Source of the DNA: Pseudomonadota bacterium | GTDB taxonomy: Bacteria; Pseudomonadota; Gammaproteobacteria; Steroidobacterales; Steroidobacteraceae | Reading direction: 5' to 3' | Assembly (NCBI GenBank): GCA_023417315.1 | Contig: JAEZFW010000068.1 | Coordinates: forward strand, 1-64,000 | DNA: 64,000 nt | Shown: positions 1-9,364 of the stretch, piece after piece | Layout: each line of letters starts with the position of its first letter | Numbering within the stretch: position 1 is the stretch's first letter | Made by a program: the position numbers and the translations under genes | Notes under the pieces: generated by a model | The model's input: the letters and a program-made list of their open reading frames with translations, nothing else | What the model was told of the DNA's origin: nothing | Databases searched by the model: none

Positions 1-33
1 CCCCGCCGCGGCCCGCGCCCCCGCGCGCCCCCA
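1..33. other. G/C-only run at the window edge
   Basis: The first 33 bases are nothing but G and C, unlike everything that follows. They lie inside the reading frame of the flavoprotein below, where they would encode a Gly/Ala/Arg-rich string. Members of that family normally continue after the YGN motif with a conserved helical segment. I infer a contig-end artefact or low-quality sequence, not real coding DNA. Confidence 0.6.
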
Positions 34-205
34 CGACTTCATTGCCGTAGATCTCAGAGAAGAGGGCAGCGGAGCGACCCGTTGCGTGATAACCGGCCTG
101 GGATTCGCGTTCGAGGACGACGACGCGAGCAGAGGCAGCGAGCTCGTATCCGACAGAGGCGCCCGCGATTCCGGCACCGATAACCAGGAAATCAGAGGTG
201 ATCAC
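1..205 (-). CDS. FAD-dependent oxidoreductase (DAO family), N-terminal fragment
   Basis: This is the 5' part of a gene that runs off the left edge. The start chosen is a GTG at 203-205; a TTG two codons upstream is possible, and neither has a clear ribosome binding site. Near residue 9 the translation shows the dinucleotide-binding motif VIGAGIAGAS, then VVVLERE, then a conserved ATGRSAALFSE block. This pattern is typical of glycine/D-amino acid oxidase-like flavoproteins, which oxidise amines or amino acids. It lies 40 bp downstream of the serine hydrolase on the same strand, so it is probably the last visible gene of the leftward cell-wall-peptide operon. A role in oxidising a released D-amino acid is inference. 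Confidence 0.75.
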   Translation of the reverse strand, partial: MITSDFLVIGAGIAGASVGYELAASARVVVLERESQAGYHATGRSAALFSEIYGNEVVGARGGAGRGG

Positions 206-244
206 GTGCAACTCAGCAGGGAGAATGCCCGAGCAACGGTCGTT

Positions 245-1897
245 CTAAGGGCACTCGCCCACACGCGTAAAGAGCAGGTCCTCATAGTCATAGCTGAAGT
301 CCTCCTCGGGATCGACCTTCGCCATTCGGAAAGTGATTGGGTTCGATTCGACTTCCGCGAACGTGATCCAGCTTTCCGCACTGATGCTCTCGTCGAACCA
401 ATCGACGAGCAGTCGCTCATCGACCTGCATGACTTCGCCCGCCATCCGCGGCGACTTTGCCGCATGGAAGTGCACTCGATCGCCGTTCGCATCGCAAAGT
501 GAGACTTCACCGAACCAGGGATCGCGATAGATCCCGAGACGTCTCACGAGCGCCGAACGTACGGCTGGACGCCGCAGCGACGTATCCGGTGCGACGCGTT
601 CGGACGGGAGCGTCGAGGCCTCTGCCGCGATCGCCTCCGCGTAATGCTCGACCGACATCAACTCCTTCGGCGCAGTCAGAAGCTTCGTCAGCATCGTGCT
701 CAGTACGACACGTGCCTCACCGCCGTCGCCATTGATGTGAAACACGAATCCATGTCGCTGCTCCGGGACCAGCACCATCGCTGAGAACATGCCCGCGAGT
801 GTGCCGGTGTGACCGGCAGTAAACGTGCCGTCCATATCGGAGAGGCGCCATCCAAAACCGTATGCGCTGAAGCGCGTATCGAACCAGTCTCGGTGGCGTT
901 GCGAGACTGGAAGCGGCATCTGGGCAGTCCAGATCGCGTTTCGCTGTTCGGCGCTGAGCCATGACTCACCGGACGGCGGCTTCAGCTCCGGATCCAACCA
1001 CGTGCGCATCCAGATCAACATGTCGTGCAAGCTGCAACGAATGCCGCCTGCCGCAGCCGAAGTGATTGCAGGGATGATCGCCTCGTCGCGACGAATCACC
1101 GTATTGCCTTGACCCTTACGCATGTGAGGCTGCGCGACTTCACCCACTTCCTCACGGTTCCACTCGCCGACTCGGCAGCGTGTCATTCCGAGAGGACCAA
1201 ACAGCTCGCGACGGATCAGCTCCTCGTAAGAAGCGCCGCCTGCCGCTGCTGCAACTTCACCGGCCACGACGTAGAGCAGATTGTCGTACGTATAGCGCGT
1301 GCGGAAGCTATGGATCGGCTGCAGATGCTCGAGTCCGGAGATGATGTCCTCGCGCGTGAACAGATTCGGCTCGGGCCACAACATGAGATCGCCTGCGCCA
1401 GCTCGCAGCCCACTGTTGTGGATCAACAGATCACGCACCTGCATCTCACGCGTGACCCAAGGATCGCTCATGCGAAAGGTCGGAATGTGCTTCGTGACAG
1501 GGTCGTCCCAGCGAAGCTTTCCGGAATCGACGAGGCGCGCGAGCAAAGCTGTCGTCATCTGCTTGCTGATAGAAGCGATCTTGAAGACAGAGTTCTGCGT
1601 AATCACCTGGCCGGTTCCGGCTTCGAGCTCGCCTTTGCCTTGGGCATAGATGACTTCGCCTTCCCAGATCACCCCGACCGCGATGCCGGGTAAGCGATAG
1701 CGCTCCGCCACGGCTTCAACCACCTCGTCGATGGTTTGAACTTTCGGGGGAACGTTCGTAGCGCGCGCACGCGGGTCATGTGCGCACCCGCTCAGGTGAG
1801 AAGCTGCCACTAGGAGAGCGCACGTCGCAATGGCGCAAGAAGAGACTCTTCCCCCGTCCTTGGGGGAAGAGAGGTCAAGGATACGCAACGCGCGCAT
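245..1897 (-). CDS. Serine hydrolase lipoprotein, beta-lactamase/PBP4* fold
   Basis: A predicted exported lipoprotein of about 550 residues. The signal sequence ends in a lipobox (LSGC) with the lipidated Cys near residue 38. The catalytic set of the class C beta-lactamase / D-Ala-D-Ala peptidase superfamily is visible: SISK at about 109-112 (nucleophile Ser), YDN at about 204-206 and HTG at about 363. The C-terminal 130 residues form an extra beta-rich domain seen in many CubicO-type hydrolases. The frame extends to a TTG at 1918, but the ATG at 1897 gives a more normal signal peptide. It follows the TonB receptor with almost no gap. A role as a D-peptidase trimming wall peptides is inferred from context; substrate unknown. 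Confidence 0.85.
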   Translation of the reverse strand: MRALRILDLSSPKDGGRVSSCAIATCALLVAASHLSGCAHDPRARATNVPPKVQTIDEVVEAVAERYRLPGIAVGVIWEGEVIYAQGKGELEAGTGQVITQNSVFKIASISKQMTTALLARLVDSGKLRWDDPVTKHIPTFRMSDPWVTREMQVRDLLIHNSGLRAGAGDLMLWPEPNLFTREDIISGLEHLQPIHSFRTRYTYDNLLYVVAGEVAAAAGGASYEELIRRELFGPLGMTRCRVGEWNREEVGEVAQPHMRKGQGNTVIRRDEAIIPAITSAAAGGIRCSLHDMLIWMRTWLDPELKPPSGESWLSAEQRNAIWTAQMPLPVSQRHRDWFDTRFSAYGFGWRLSDMDGTFTAGHTGTLAGMFSAMVLVPEQRHGFVFHINGDGGEARVVLSTMLTKLLTAPKELMSVEHYAEAIAAEASTLPSERVAPDTSLRRPAVRSALVRRLGIYRDPWFGEVSLCDANGDRVHFHAAKSPRMAGEVMQVDERLLVDWFDESISAESWITFAEVESNPITFRMAKVDPEEDFSYDYEDLLFTRVGECP

Positions 1898-1918
1898 CCA
1901 CAAGGCGATGGCTCGCAA

Positions 1919-4909
1919 TCAGAAGTCCAGCCTGAACGTCAGCAGGGCGTACCGCGGCGATTGATACGCCGTGCCGATGCCGAACTCCTCGTTGCCGTTC
2001 GGGATGGAGCCAAGCTCTTCGTCCACTTCGATGACGCGTTCCTGATTGAGCAAGTTGTAGACGGAGAGTTTCACGAGCAGATCCGCGAAGTCGAACGAAT
2101 GGCGATACGAGACGTTCGCGCCAATATCATACGTCCATGGCGTTCGACCTTCGGCTCCACGCGCGTGCAGCTCGTATTGGCCGGTCGCTTCATTGAAGAT
2201 AAAGAAGCTGTAGAACGTCGTATCGTCGTAGGGGTTACCTTCACCGATGCGGCTGATGGGGCGTCCTGACTGCACGGTCGCAGTGGCTCCCACCTCCCAA
2301 TGTTCGCCGAGCGCATACGAACCGCGCATCTTGAGCTGGTGCCGTCGATCGTTCGGCAACCAGCCATATGCGCCGTAGTTGACCCATGGGTTGTCGAATG
2401 CCTCGGTGCGTCCGGCATCGGCGAAATCAGTGTCGGAGTTGACCGGACCTTCCGCATTCCCTTTGAGATAAGCGAGGGTATACGCGGCATTGAACGACCA
2501 GTCGCCATCCCATGCGCGATCGATCATCAGCTCGATTGCACGATAAGTGCGTCGCGGTTCTGGATAACCGACTTCACCGACATAGTTGCCATCCTCATCG
2601 AACATTGCCCATCCAGCGTTGGCAGTATCGATCGTCACCAACGCATCGTTCTCGCCGTCGCAATTGGTATCGCTCAAGATCGTCGCGGGCTTGCCTGGAT
2701 TCGCCATCACGAAACCGGGGCTGACCGGCTCGCCGCCGCAAAGGATCCCGGTCGAGGTGATCTCCATGTCATCGATCGCGTTGTTGAGCTCGCGGTACGT
2801 TGCCCGCACGCCCCACGACCACGTGTCGTCGATCATCGATTGGAAGCCGAGAATGATTTCGTCCTGATAGACCGGATCCATGTCTTGATCGACTTCGCCA
2901 CGGAGATCGCCGACTGTGCCATCACCCTGCGAATTGTCGACGGGTCCGAGTTGCGCGCCGAGGATTGGCCGTTGACGCGTGATCCCGTTGTAGTCGAAAT
3001 CCTCGAAACCCAAGAACTGGTAGTAAGTACGCTCGTCCAGGAAGCCGCCTGCCTGCTTGATGTTGATGACGTTCGCGACTGGGAGGAAGTAACGCCCCAC
3101 GTTACCGAACACCTTGCTGCGGCTGTCTCCTTTCACGTCCCATGAGAAGCCGAAACGCGGCGCTAACATGTCGTCGATCTCGATGTAGGTGTTGCCGTCC
3201 GAGTCACGATTGTCGAATGCCTCCAGACGTAATCCGCTGCTCAACACGAAGCTGGGCGTAATCGACCAACTGTCTTCGATGTAGTAAGCAGTGTTGATCG
3301 TCTCGAACTCGCCGAACACTTCATTGCGACGCGTCCGGACGTAGTCGGTGCCGATGGGAACGGCAAAACCGTTCTCCAGCAGCGGCGTCGTCGTCCTGCG
3401 AACCTCGTAGAGTAGGCGTTCGGGCCCCGTGTAGTACTGAGCGTGCTCGGACGTATTCGTCTCGCGATCGAGACCGAAGCGCAACAAGTGCGCGCCCAGT
3501 TCCCATTCGAAGTCCAAGCGTGCCGCCTCTCTCGTGTCGACGCGGCCGGTAACGTTCGGACTCGACGAACATCCAACGTCGCCCGCACCGCCTGGGCGCA
3601 AGTCGCGCACGCGTGCGCAATCCAGATCGTTCAAGCTGAAGCGCGAGAACTCGCGCTCATTCTCGCCGTAGAGCGCTTTCGCCGAGAAAGTATCGGTCAA
3701 GTAGGTGGTGTATGTGATCGACCAATTCTCGCCGCCGCTGTTCGTAAACTGCGTGTTCTCCTTGCCGAGTCGATTGCCTTCCGGAAACTCGAATCCGAAG
3801 CTGTCGCGTACATCTTCGTTCTTGTCCGAGAAGCCGAGCAGCTCGATCAGGTTCGAGTCATTGATCTGCCAATCGATCTTCGCACCCCAGAATGCGTCGT
3901 CCGCATTGGTTTCGAAGAATGTATTGGCGGAGTTGCTCGTATTCTCGCGCGTATAGTCGCGTGCCTCGTAGAGCGCAAAGAAGAATAACTTATCCTGCAC
4001 GATCGGCCCCGACGCGTAGAACGTCGCGTTCGTGCGGTCGTGCTCATCGAAGCTGCCGATGATGCGCGGACTGCCGTCAGGGTAGTAGCGATTCGTCATG
4101 CCGCTCTGGAGGAAGCTAGGCTCCCACGCGATCTCCGTGCCGAACTCGAATTCGTTCGTGCCCGAACGTGTCACAGCGTTGATGACGCCTCCGGTCGTGC
4201 GGCCGAATTCCACGGAGTAGCCACCCGTCTTCACCTGGAATTCTTTATAGAACGCGTACGGAACCGTGGACGAACCGACGCGATTATAGAAATCGGTGAT
4301 GTTGAGGCCATTCACGTACACCGAATTCTCGGCGATGGACGAGCCGCCGAACGAGATGCCGCAGTTCCCACCCAAACACAAACCGGCATCGCCCTTTGCG
4401 AGACCGGGCGCGAGTAGCGCGACCGATTCGATGTCGCGACCTACCGGAAGGCGCTCGAGATCTTCTCGCGTGATGTTCGTGGACGTCTCGGTCGAGCGTA
4501 CGTCCACGGCTGTGACGATGCGTGTGCCAAGGACTTCGATCGTGTCGAGGCCTGTGATGTTGAGGTTGACGTCGGCGGTCGTTGCGGTGCCCAAGCTCAC
4601 GTTGACCTCGGCGAGCTTGCCGATCGTCGTTCCGTTCTTGCTTGCTTCAACCTCGTATCGCCCCACCGGCAGGAACGGGAAGCGGTAGTTACCGTCGGCA
4701 TCGGGCCTGACGGTACGCGTGAAGCCCGTTTCGGGATTACGCACCGTGACCTCGACACCCTCGAGGGATGCGGCATCGCTGCTTCTCAATCGTCCGACGA
4801 GCGAACCATCGCCGCTCGCGGCGCTCGCCAGCTGCGGTAAGCCGGCGGCAATCGATACTCCCAACGCAATCTTGAGCGCGAGGCCGACAAGTGATGCCTT
4901 CTTTCTCAT
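1919..4909 (-). CDS. TonB-dependent outer-membrane receptor with carboxypeptidase-regulatory-like domain
   Basis: A 996-residue outer-membrane receptor for energised uptake. A signal peptide (cleavage after LASA) is followed by a carboxypeptidase-regulatory-like beta-sandwich at about 35-110, a plug domain at about 125-260 (including GRDIESVALLAPG and the GRTTGGVINAVTRSG segment), then a 22-strand-type barrel ending in an aromatic residue (FRLDF), as outer-membrane insertion requires. The ATG at 4909 has a strong GGAGGGG ribosome binding site just upstream. It sits between the transglutaminase-like gene and the serine hydrolase in one leftward unit opposite NlpC/P60 and the dipeptide epimerase. 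The likely ligand is a wall-derived peptide; this is inference from neighbours, not from receptor sequence. Confidence 0.93.
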   Translation of the reverse strand: MRKKASLVGLALKIALGVSIAAGLPQLASAASGDGSLVGRLRSSDAASLEGVEVTVRNPETGFTRTVRPDADGNYRFPFLPVGRYEVEASKNGTTIGKLAEVNVSLGTATTADVNLNITGLDTIEVLGTRIVTAVDVRSTETSTNITREDLERLPVGRDIESVALLAPGLAKGDAGLCLGGNCGISFGGSSIAENSVYVNGLNITDFYNRVGSSTVPYAFYKEFQVKTGGYSVEFGRTTGGVINAVTRSGTNEFEFGTEIAWEPSFLQSGMTNRYYPDGSPRIIGSFDEHDRTNATFYASGPIVQDKLFFFALYEARDYTRENTSNSANTFFETNADDAFWGAKIDWQINDSNLIELLGFSDKNEDVRDSFGFEFPEGNRLGKENTQFTNSGGENWSITYTTYLTDTFSAKALYGENEREFSRFSLNDLDCARVRDLRPGGAGDVGCSSSPNVTGRVDTREAARLDFEWELGAHLLRFGLDRETNTSEHAQYYTGPERLLYEVRRTTTPLLENGFAVPIGTDYVRTRRNEVFGEFETINTAYYIEDSWSITPSFVLSSGLRLEAFDNRDSDGNTYIEIDDMLAPRFGFSWDVKGDSRSKVFGNVGRYFLPVANVINIKQAGGFLDERTYYQFLGFEDFDYNGITRQRPILGAQLGPVDNSQGDGTVGDLRGEVDQDMDPVYQDEIILGFQSMIDDTWSWGVRATYRELNNAIDDMEITSTGILCGGEPVSPGFVMANPGKPATILSDTNCDGENDALVTIDTANAGWAMFDEDGNYVGEVGYPEPRRTYRAIELMIDRAWDGDWSFNAAYTLAYLKGNAEGPVNSDTDFADAGRTEAFDNPWVNYGAYGWLPNDRRHQLKMRGSYALGEHWEVGATATVQSGRPISRIGEGNPYDDTTFYSFFIFNEATGQYELHARGAEGRTPWTYDIGANVSYRHSFDFADLLVKLSVYNLLNQERVIEVDEELGSIPNGNEEFGIGTAYQSPRYALLTFRLDF

Positions 4910-4976
4910 ACACCCCTCCCGGAAGGTGTGACTAGCCGAGTGGATCGATAGTCTTCACGTGCGCAACAAAACGCAG

Positions 4977-5002
4977 CGTGCGGCCGGCGCAATAGCCGCA
5001 CG
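4977..5002 (-). terminator. Hairpin between transglutaminase-like gene and TonB receptor gene
   Basis: Perfect 8-bp arms, CGTGCGGC and GCCGCACG, enclose a 10-base loop. On the leftward transcript the stem is followed a few bases later by a short T-rich stretch. It could attenuate transcription between the two genes or only stabilise an mRNA end. Confidence 0.3.
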
Positions 5003-5017
5003 TGCGAAACTGCGAGC

Positions 5018-6517
5018 TCACTCGCCCGACGCCGATACTCGTGCCGTGAACTCATAGTCCCAACGATCGAAATAGAGGTTGCCGCCGCGCCACTCGACTT
5101 CACCTCGTTGGAAGTCGACCGTCTCGGAGCGAAAGTGCTGCTTGTCTGGACTTAAGGGTTGGCTGTAATCGTCGTTGAAGACGATGCGGTAGGCATCGAG
5201 GCCGCCCAAGTAGAACTCGTCGATCGCCGGATCGCCGGAATTCATCCGGCCGAACGTCACATCCATCGGCACCCAGCCGTACGGTGCGAGATAGAGCCAA
5301 CCCCAATCGTGCATGTTGTCGTAGTCGCCATCGGAGAACATCCAACCGGACTGCCAGCGCGCGGGGATGCCATTCAGACGCAGCAATGTCATCAGGAGCA
5401 GCGTCTGTTGACCGCAGTCGGCGTGCCCGGCACGCAAGGCGTAGTCGCTGATGTTCGCGATCGTCGAATACTCGCGAGCGCCTGCCCATGGGATCCGATC
5501 GACCGCGGCAAAGAGTTTCTGCGCGATCCGGTACGGATTGCGCTCCGTGCCGACGATCTTCTGAGAGAACGCACGCATCTCGTCGGTAAACACGATGTGC
5601 GGGGGACGCTCACCGAGATACGATGCGAGCTCAGGCGTCGCTTGCACCGGCACGACCTTCTTTGGATCAATCGCGAAGTAGCGCGCGAAGATAGTCAAAT
5701 CGTACGTAATCGAGAAGCGCGTCGGCTGACCGGCCTGCGCAGCCTGTTCCATGTAGATAGATCTCTGCGGCGCGTTCTCTGCAGCGATCGTGTGCTTCAC
5801 CGGCGAGCTGGAGATGAGCCGAATGTCTTCCTGCTGTCGAGGAATGGCACGAGGGTAGGGTACCCAGGCGCGCACGATCTCTCCTGCAGGAACGGCATCG
5901 GCATCGACGATGATTGCCTGGGTGATCTGCACACGTCTCGCCGCAACGCTCGTCTCTCCGCTCGTCAGCGCAGCATCGCGAACCTCTCGGTGATGCGGAT
6001 GGGGCTTCTCGAGCGGACTGTCGACGAATGGCTTTGCCTGCTTGCGACGACTCGCCGCGTCCGCGCTCAATCGGAACAGGTTCGATGGCGCGCGGTTGAA
6101 GTACAGCTTGCGTCCATCGATGACTTGATGCTCGAGGAGACCCGCGGCATCCCACGCTGCAAACTCCTCGGGAGTGACATCCGGGATCTGCTGGCGGATG
6201 CGCGACAGCGCCTGGGCTTCGCTCAACGTGAAGTCGAGCAAGATGCGACGCATACGCTCCTGCTCGAACTCGAGCGCTCGACGTTCTGCTTGCGTGAGGC
6301 CCGGCTCGGCTAACGCTTGCGCGATCTGTCGCTCAGCCTGTTTGAACGCTCCGGATTCGACAGCTCGAATCACTGAATCCAGCACCATAGGCCTTTGGAT
6401 TCGTGCATCATTGGCTGCGATCGTGAAGCTCGCACTTAGAGCGAGCAACGCGCCGAGCACGATGCTCAGCAATGGGGCAGGCGAACGCGGGAAGCTGCGT
6501 AGCTGCGCGACACGCAT
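5018..6517 (-). CDS. Transglutaminase-like exported protein
   Basis: About 499 residues. The ATG at 6517 is preferred over the frame opening at 6592 because it starts directly on a good signal peptide (hydrophobic LLSIVLGALLALSAS). The C-terminal half carries a transglutaminase-like cysteine peptidase core: Cys in GHADCGQQTLLL, His in MHDWGWLYLAP and Asp in VPMDVTFG, in the expected order and spacing. The N-terminal half is a helical region followed by a beta domain with no clear family. It is the first leftward gene and reads from the divergent promoter shared with NlpC/P60. Such proteins can act as peptidases or amidases on wall-type peptides, so a role in trimming murein peptides before or after uptake fits. 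Substrate is unproven. Confidence 0.85.
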   Translation of the reverse strand: MRVAQLRSFPRSPAPLLSIVLGALLALSASFTIAANDARIQRPMVLDSVIRAVESGAFKQAERQIAQALAEPGLTQAERRALEFEQERMRRILLDFTLSEAQALSRIRQQIPDVTPEEFAAWDAAGLLEHQVIDGRKLYFNRAPSNLFRLSADAASRRKQAKPFVDSPLEKPHPHHREVRDAALTSGETSVAARRVQITQAIIVDADAVPAGEIVRAWVPYPRAIPRQQEDIRLISSSPVKHTIAAENAPQRSIYMEQAAQAGQPTRFSITYDLTIFARYFAIDPKKVVPVQATPELASYLGERPPHIVFTDEMRAFSQKIVGTERNPYRIAQKLFAAVDRIPWAGAREYSTIANISDYALRAGHADCGQQTLLLMTLLRLNGIPARWQSGWMFSDGDYDNMHDWGWLYLAPYGWVPMDVTFGRMNSGDPAIDEFYLGGLDAYRIVFNDDYSQPLSPDKQHFRSETVDFQRGEVEWRGGNLYFDRWDYEFTARVSASGE

Positions 6518-6628
6518 AGTGGTCTCGAGATTGCATGCCGACTGGATGCAAACATCCGAGCTTTGAGTGTTGGGCCTCTGTGCTGACGCCACTTCGGCTC
6601 TCCACGCGCGGTTGGTCAGACGGCGATT

Positions 6629-6657
6629 GTTTTACACGCGCGGAGTTGAGCGGTCAA
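6629..6657 (-). promoter_or_regulatory. Sigma-70-like promoter for the leftward operon
   Basis: On the minus strand TTGACC (6657-6652) is followed by exactly 17 bases and then TAAAAC (6634-6629), placing transcription start near 6620, about 100 bases upstream of the transglutaminase-like gene. The -35 matches consensus at 5 of 6 positions and the -10 at 4 of 6. Confidence 0.5.
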
Positions 6658-6664
6658 TAAATTA

Positions 6665-6708
6665 TTCGTGTTATGATCGCCGCCGGAAGAAAATATTCTG
6701 AACACGAA
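6665..6708. promoter_or_regulatory. Inverted repeat in the divergent promoter, possible RpiR-type operator
   Basis: TTCGTGTT (6665-6672) and AACACGAA (6701-6708) are perfect 8-bp inverted copies 28 bases apart, in the AT-rich gap between the two divergent operons. A TATGAT -10-like hexamer for the rightward genes overlaps the left arm. MurR/RpiR regulators often bind such repeats as dimers or tetramers, and one is encoded at 9365. The link is inference. Confidence 0.35.
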
Positions 6709-6836
6709 GCTGCGGCGGTGCGCCAAGCCTCGGGGGTTTGCGATGGTCGATTCAGCTCTGCCTCTCGCGGCGGCTTTGTTGGGCGCCGGACGGGCATCTC
6801 GTCGCACACATAGCGTCGCGCGAGCGGCTCGGTCTC

Positions 6837-8243
6837 ATGGCTGAGCTGGCAGTCCGCATGCGTCAGCTCGGATCTCTAATCCTTCTACTCTGTCTTTCCG
6901 CGTGCGCATCGCAGCGGATCGATGAAAAGCGGGTCATTCCCGAGCACGGCGTCATCGGCGTCGAATCCTCCCATCTCGAACCCACTTTCTGGATCCAGCG
7001 TCAGCGCCTTTCCGAACGACCCATCCTTGGTGCCGAAGAAATCGCGGCGCAGAACGCAAGACTCTTTCAAGCCGATGCGTCAATGAACGACCTGGAGCGC
7101 ATGCCGAACACGCTCGCGCGCTCGCAGGTAAGAGAATGGATCGAAGGGATATCGGTTCGCCCCGAGAACACTCTGTACGACGAGTCCAGCCAGGAGGTGA
7201 CTCAGAGCGCGCTCGACGAGCTGGTCAACGCGATGAACCTGGCGGGCATCGTGGATCAACAATCGATTCGATTCGGAATGATCGTGCGTCGCGCAGACCT
7301 GCGTACGTTTCCCACTCGCTTGCGCGTGTTTCGCTCTCCGAACGACACCGATATCGACCGCTTTCAAGAGAGCGGCGCGTTTCCGGGCACGCCTGTCCTC
7401 ATCGCGCACACCAGCTTGAATGGCGAGTGGTTGTTCGTCGTGACCCCGCGATATGAAGCTTGGATCGAGCGTCGCTTCGTTGCGGAAGGAGAGCGCGCGG
7501 CGATCTTCGAGTACACGCGCAAGACGCCTTATCTCGTCGTGACAGGCAGCACCGTCCGTACGGTGTTCACACAAGAGGTGCCGCAGCTATCCGAACTGCA
7601 GCTCGACATGGGAGTTCGCGTGCCGCTGTTGAACGAGTGGCCGGCGGATCAACCCGTCAACGGGCAGCATCCATACGCCTCTCACGTCGTCGAGTTGCCC
7701 GTGCGAGGCGAAGAAGGTCGCTTGCACTTCGCGCCCGCGTTGGTGCCGAGAACGGCGGACGTCGCGGCGAGCTATCTACCATACAGCGACGCTAATCTCG
7801 TCCGCCAGAGCTTCAAGTTCTTAGGAGAGCGGTACGGATGGGGACATTCGTACAACGCGAGAGACTGCAGTGGCTTCGTCTCCGAGGTGTATCGCAGCTT
7901 CGGAATTCAGATGCCTCGCAACACTCGCGATCAAGGAACGAGCCCGGCCTTCGAACGCATCGCGCTCTCAGCGTCCGATACTCGAGAGAAGCGGTCCGAG
8001 ATTCTGAAGTCGCTCAAAGTCGGCGATCTCATCTATATCCCGGGTCACGTGATGATGGTGATCGGCTATGACCAGGGCATGCCGTATGTCATTCACGACA
8101 CCACGGGCATCGCGTACCGCAAAGACAATGAGACCGTTCGCGTGCAGTTGAACGGCGTGTCAGTCACGCCGCTCATGCCGCTCCTGCTGAGCGAAGAGCG
8201 CGCCCTCATCGACCAGATCTACAGTATTCAACGCATCCGTTAG
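6837..8243 (+). CDS. NlpC/P60 lipoprotein, probable murein-peptide endopeptidase with SH3b domains
   Basis: A lipoprotein whose signal LILLLCLSAC ends in a lipobox. The start is 6837 or, perhaps better, 6858, which leaves a 15-residue signal before the lipid Cys. Numbering from 6858, residues 140-290 look like two bacterial SH3 modules and residues 310-461 are the NlpC/P60 peptidase: Cys337 in ARDCSGFV, His397 in IPGHVMMVIG and a further polar residue near HDTTG. This is the layout of YkfC-type enzymes, which cut gamma-D-Glu to meso-diaminopimelate bonds in murein peptides. It lies 7 bp upstream of the dipeptide epimerase, the partner YkfB has in Bacillus. It would release L-Ala-gamma-D-Glu for that enzyme. 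Confidence 0.9.
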   Translation: MAELAVRMRQLGSLILLLCLSACASQRIDEKRVIPEHGVIGVESSHLEPTFWIQRQRLSERPILGAEEIAAQNARLFQADASMNDLERMPNTLARSQVREWIEGISVRPENTLYDESSQEVTQSALDELVNAMNLAGIVDQQSIRFGMIVRRADLRTFPTRLRVFRSPNDTDIDRFQESGAFPGTPVLIAHTSLNGEWLFVVTPRYEAWIERRFVAEGERAAIFEYTRKTPYLVVTGSTVRTVFTQEVPQLSELQLDMGVRVPLLNEWPADQPVNGQHPYASHVVELPVRGEEGRLHFAPALVPRTADVAASYLPYSDANLVRQSFKFLGERYGWGHSYNARDCSGFVSEVYRSFGIQMPRNTRDQGTSPAFERIALSASDTREKRSEILKSLKVGDLIYIPGHVMMVIGYDQGMPYVIHDTTGIAYRKDNETVRVQLNGVSVTPLMPLLLSEERALIDQIYSIQRIR

Positions 8244-8250
8244 GAACTCT

Positions 8251-9351
8251 ATGAAGATCACGGATATCCGCTTCGGCATGTTGCGCGTTCCGTTGAAGAC
8301 GCCGTTCAAGACCGCGCTTCGCACCGTAGATAAGGTTGAAGACATCGTCGTGAGCATCCACACCGATACGGGGCACGTCGGTTACGGCGAGGCGCCTGCC
8401 ACGGCGGTGATTACCGGCGATACGCACGGGTCGATCGTCGAAGCGATTCAACGCTACATTGCACCGCGAATCATCGGCCAGGACATCTCCAATCTGAACC
8501 GCATCGTGCAGCTCATTCAGAACGCGCTCGAGAAGAACACGAGCGCGAAAGCTGCCGTGGAGATCGCGGTCTACGATCTCTACGGGCAGCTCTACAACGC
8601 GCCGCTCTACAAGATGCTCGGCGGCGGCGGCGATCCGGTGGTCACGACCGATCTTACGATCAGTGTGGATTACATCGATAAAATGGTCGCCGATTCCGTT
8701 CGAGCGGTGGAGCGAGGTTTCGAGTCGCTCAAGATCAAGGTCGGCAAAGACATCGGTATCGATTTGGAGCGTATCAAAGCGATATACGCAGCGGTCGAGG
8801 ACCGGGCTCTGTTGCGGCTCGATGCGAACCAGGGATGGACCGCGAAGCAGGCGGTGTATGCGCTGCAGGCGCTCGAGGACGCCGGCGTGCGGCTCGAGCT
8901 CGTCGAGCAACCCGTGAAGGCTCAAGATATCGAGGGCTTGAAGTACGTCACCGAGCGGGTGCACACCCCGATCATGGCCGATGAGAGCGTCTTTGGGCCG
9001 GCGCAAGTCATCGAGCTGATTCGCATGCGCGCCGCCGACATCATCAATATCAAGCTCATGAAGACGGGCGGTATCTCGACGGCGATCCAGATCGCCGACA
9101 TCGCAGGCATGTATCAGGTCGATTGCATGATCGGATGCATGCTCGAGAGCAGCATCAGCGTCGCCGCTGCGGTGCACGTTGCCGTCGCGAAATCGAACGT
9201 CATCACGAAAGTGGATCTCGATGGACCGTCTCTGTGCGCGTTCAATCCTGTCGACGGCGGCGTGATCTTCAACGAAGCCGAGATCTCGATCAGCGACGCA
9301 CCGGGTCTGGGCATTCGTGAGATCCGGGGGCTGGAGAGCATCGAAGGCTGA
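8251..9351 (+). CDS. L-Ala-D/L-Glu (dipeptide) epimerase, enolase superfamily
   Basis: A 366-residue muconate-lactonising-enzyme-like epimerase that converts L-Ala-D-Glu from murein to L-Ala-L-Glu, which ordinary peptidases can cut. All catalytic positions are visible: KIKVG with Lys161/163, metal ligands Asp191 (LRLDANQGW), Glu219 (LVEQP) and Asp244 (MADES), and the opposite-face base Lys268 (IKLMKTGG). These are nearly the same positions as in the Bacillus subtilis enzyme YkfB. A DLDGP segment near residue 320 matches the acidic pair that binds the dipeptide amino group in this specificity class. RBS AGGAAC precedes the ATG. Placement between NlpC/P60 and an RpiR regulator strongly supports the dipeptide epimerase assignment over other enolase-family reactions. 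Confidence 0.92.
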   Translation: MKITDIRFGMLRVPLKTPFKTALRTVDKVEDIVVSIHTDTGHVGYGEAPATAVITGDTHGSIVEAIQRYIAPRIIGQDISNLNRIVQLIQNALEKNTSAKAAVEIAVYDLYGQLYNAPLYKMLGGGGDPVVTTDLTISVDYIDKMVADSVRAVERGFESLKIKVGKDIGIDLERIKAIYAAVEDRALLRLDANQGWTAKQAVYALQALEDAGVRLELVEQPVKAQDIEGLKYVTERVHTPIMADESVFGPAQVIELIRMRAADIINIKLMKTGGISTAIQIADIAGMYQVDCMIGCMLESSISVAAAVHVAVAKSNVITKVDLDGPSLCAFNPVDGGVIFNEAEISISDAPGLGIREIRGLESIEG

Positions 9352-9364
9352 CCGAGAACGAGCC

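Noticed and set aside
5159..6313. A 384-codon open frame on the plus strand
   Set aside because: It is antisense to the transglutaminase-like gene, which has a signal peptide and catalytic motifs; the antisense translation is Arg/Asp/His-rich with no domain.
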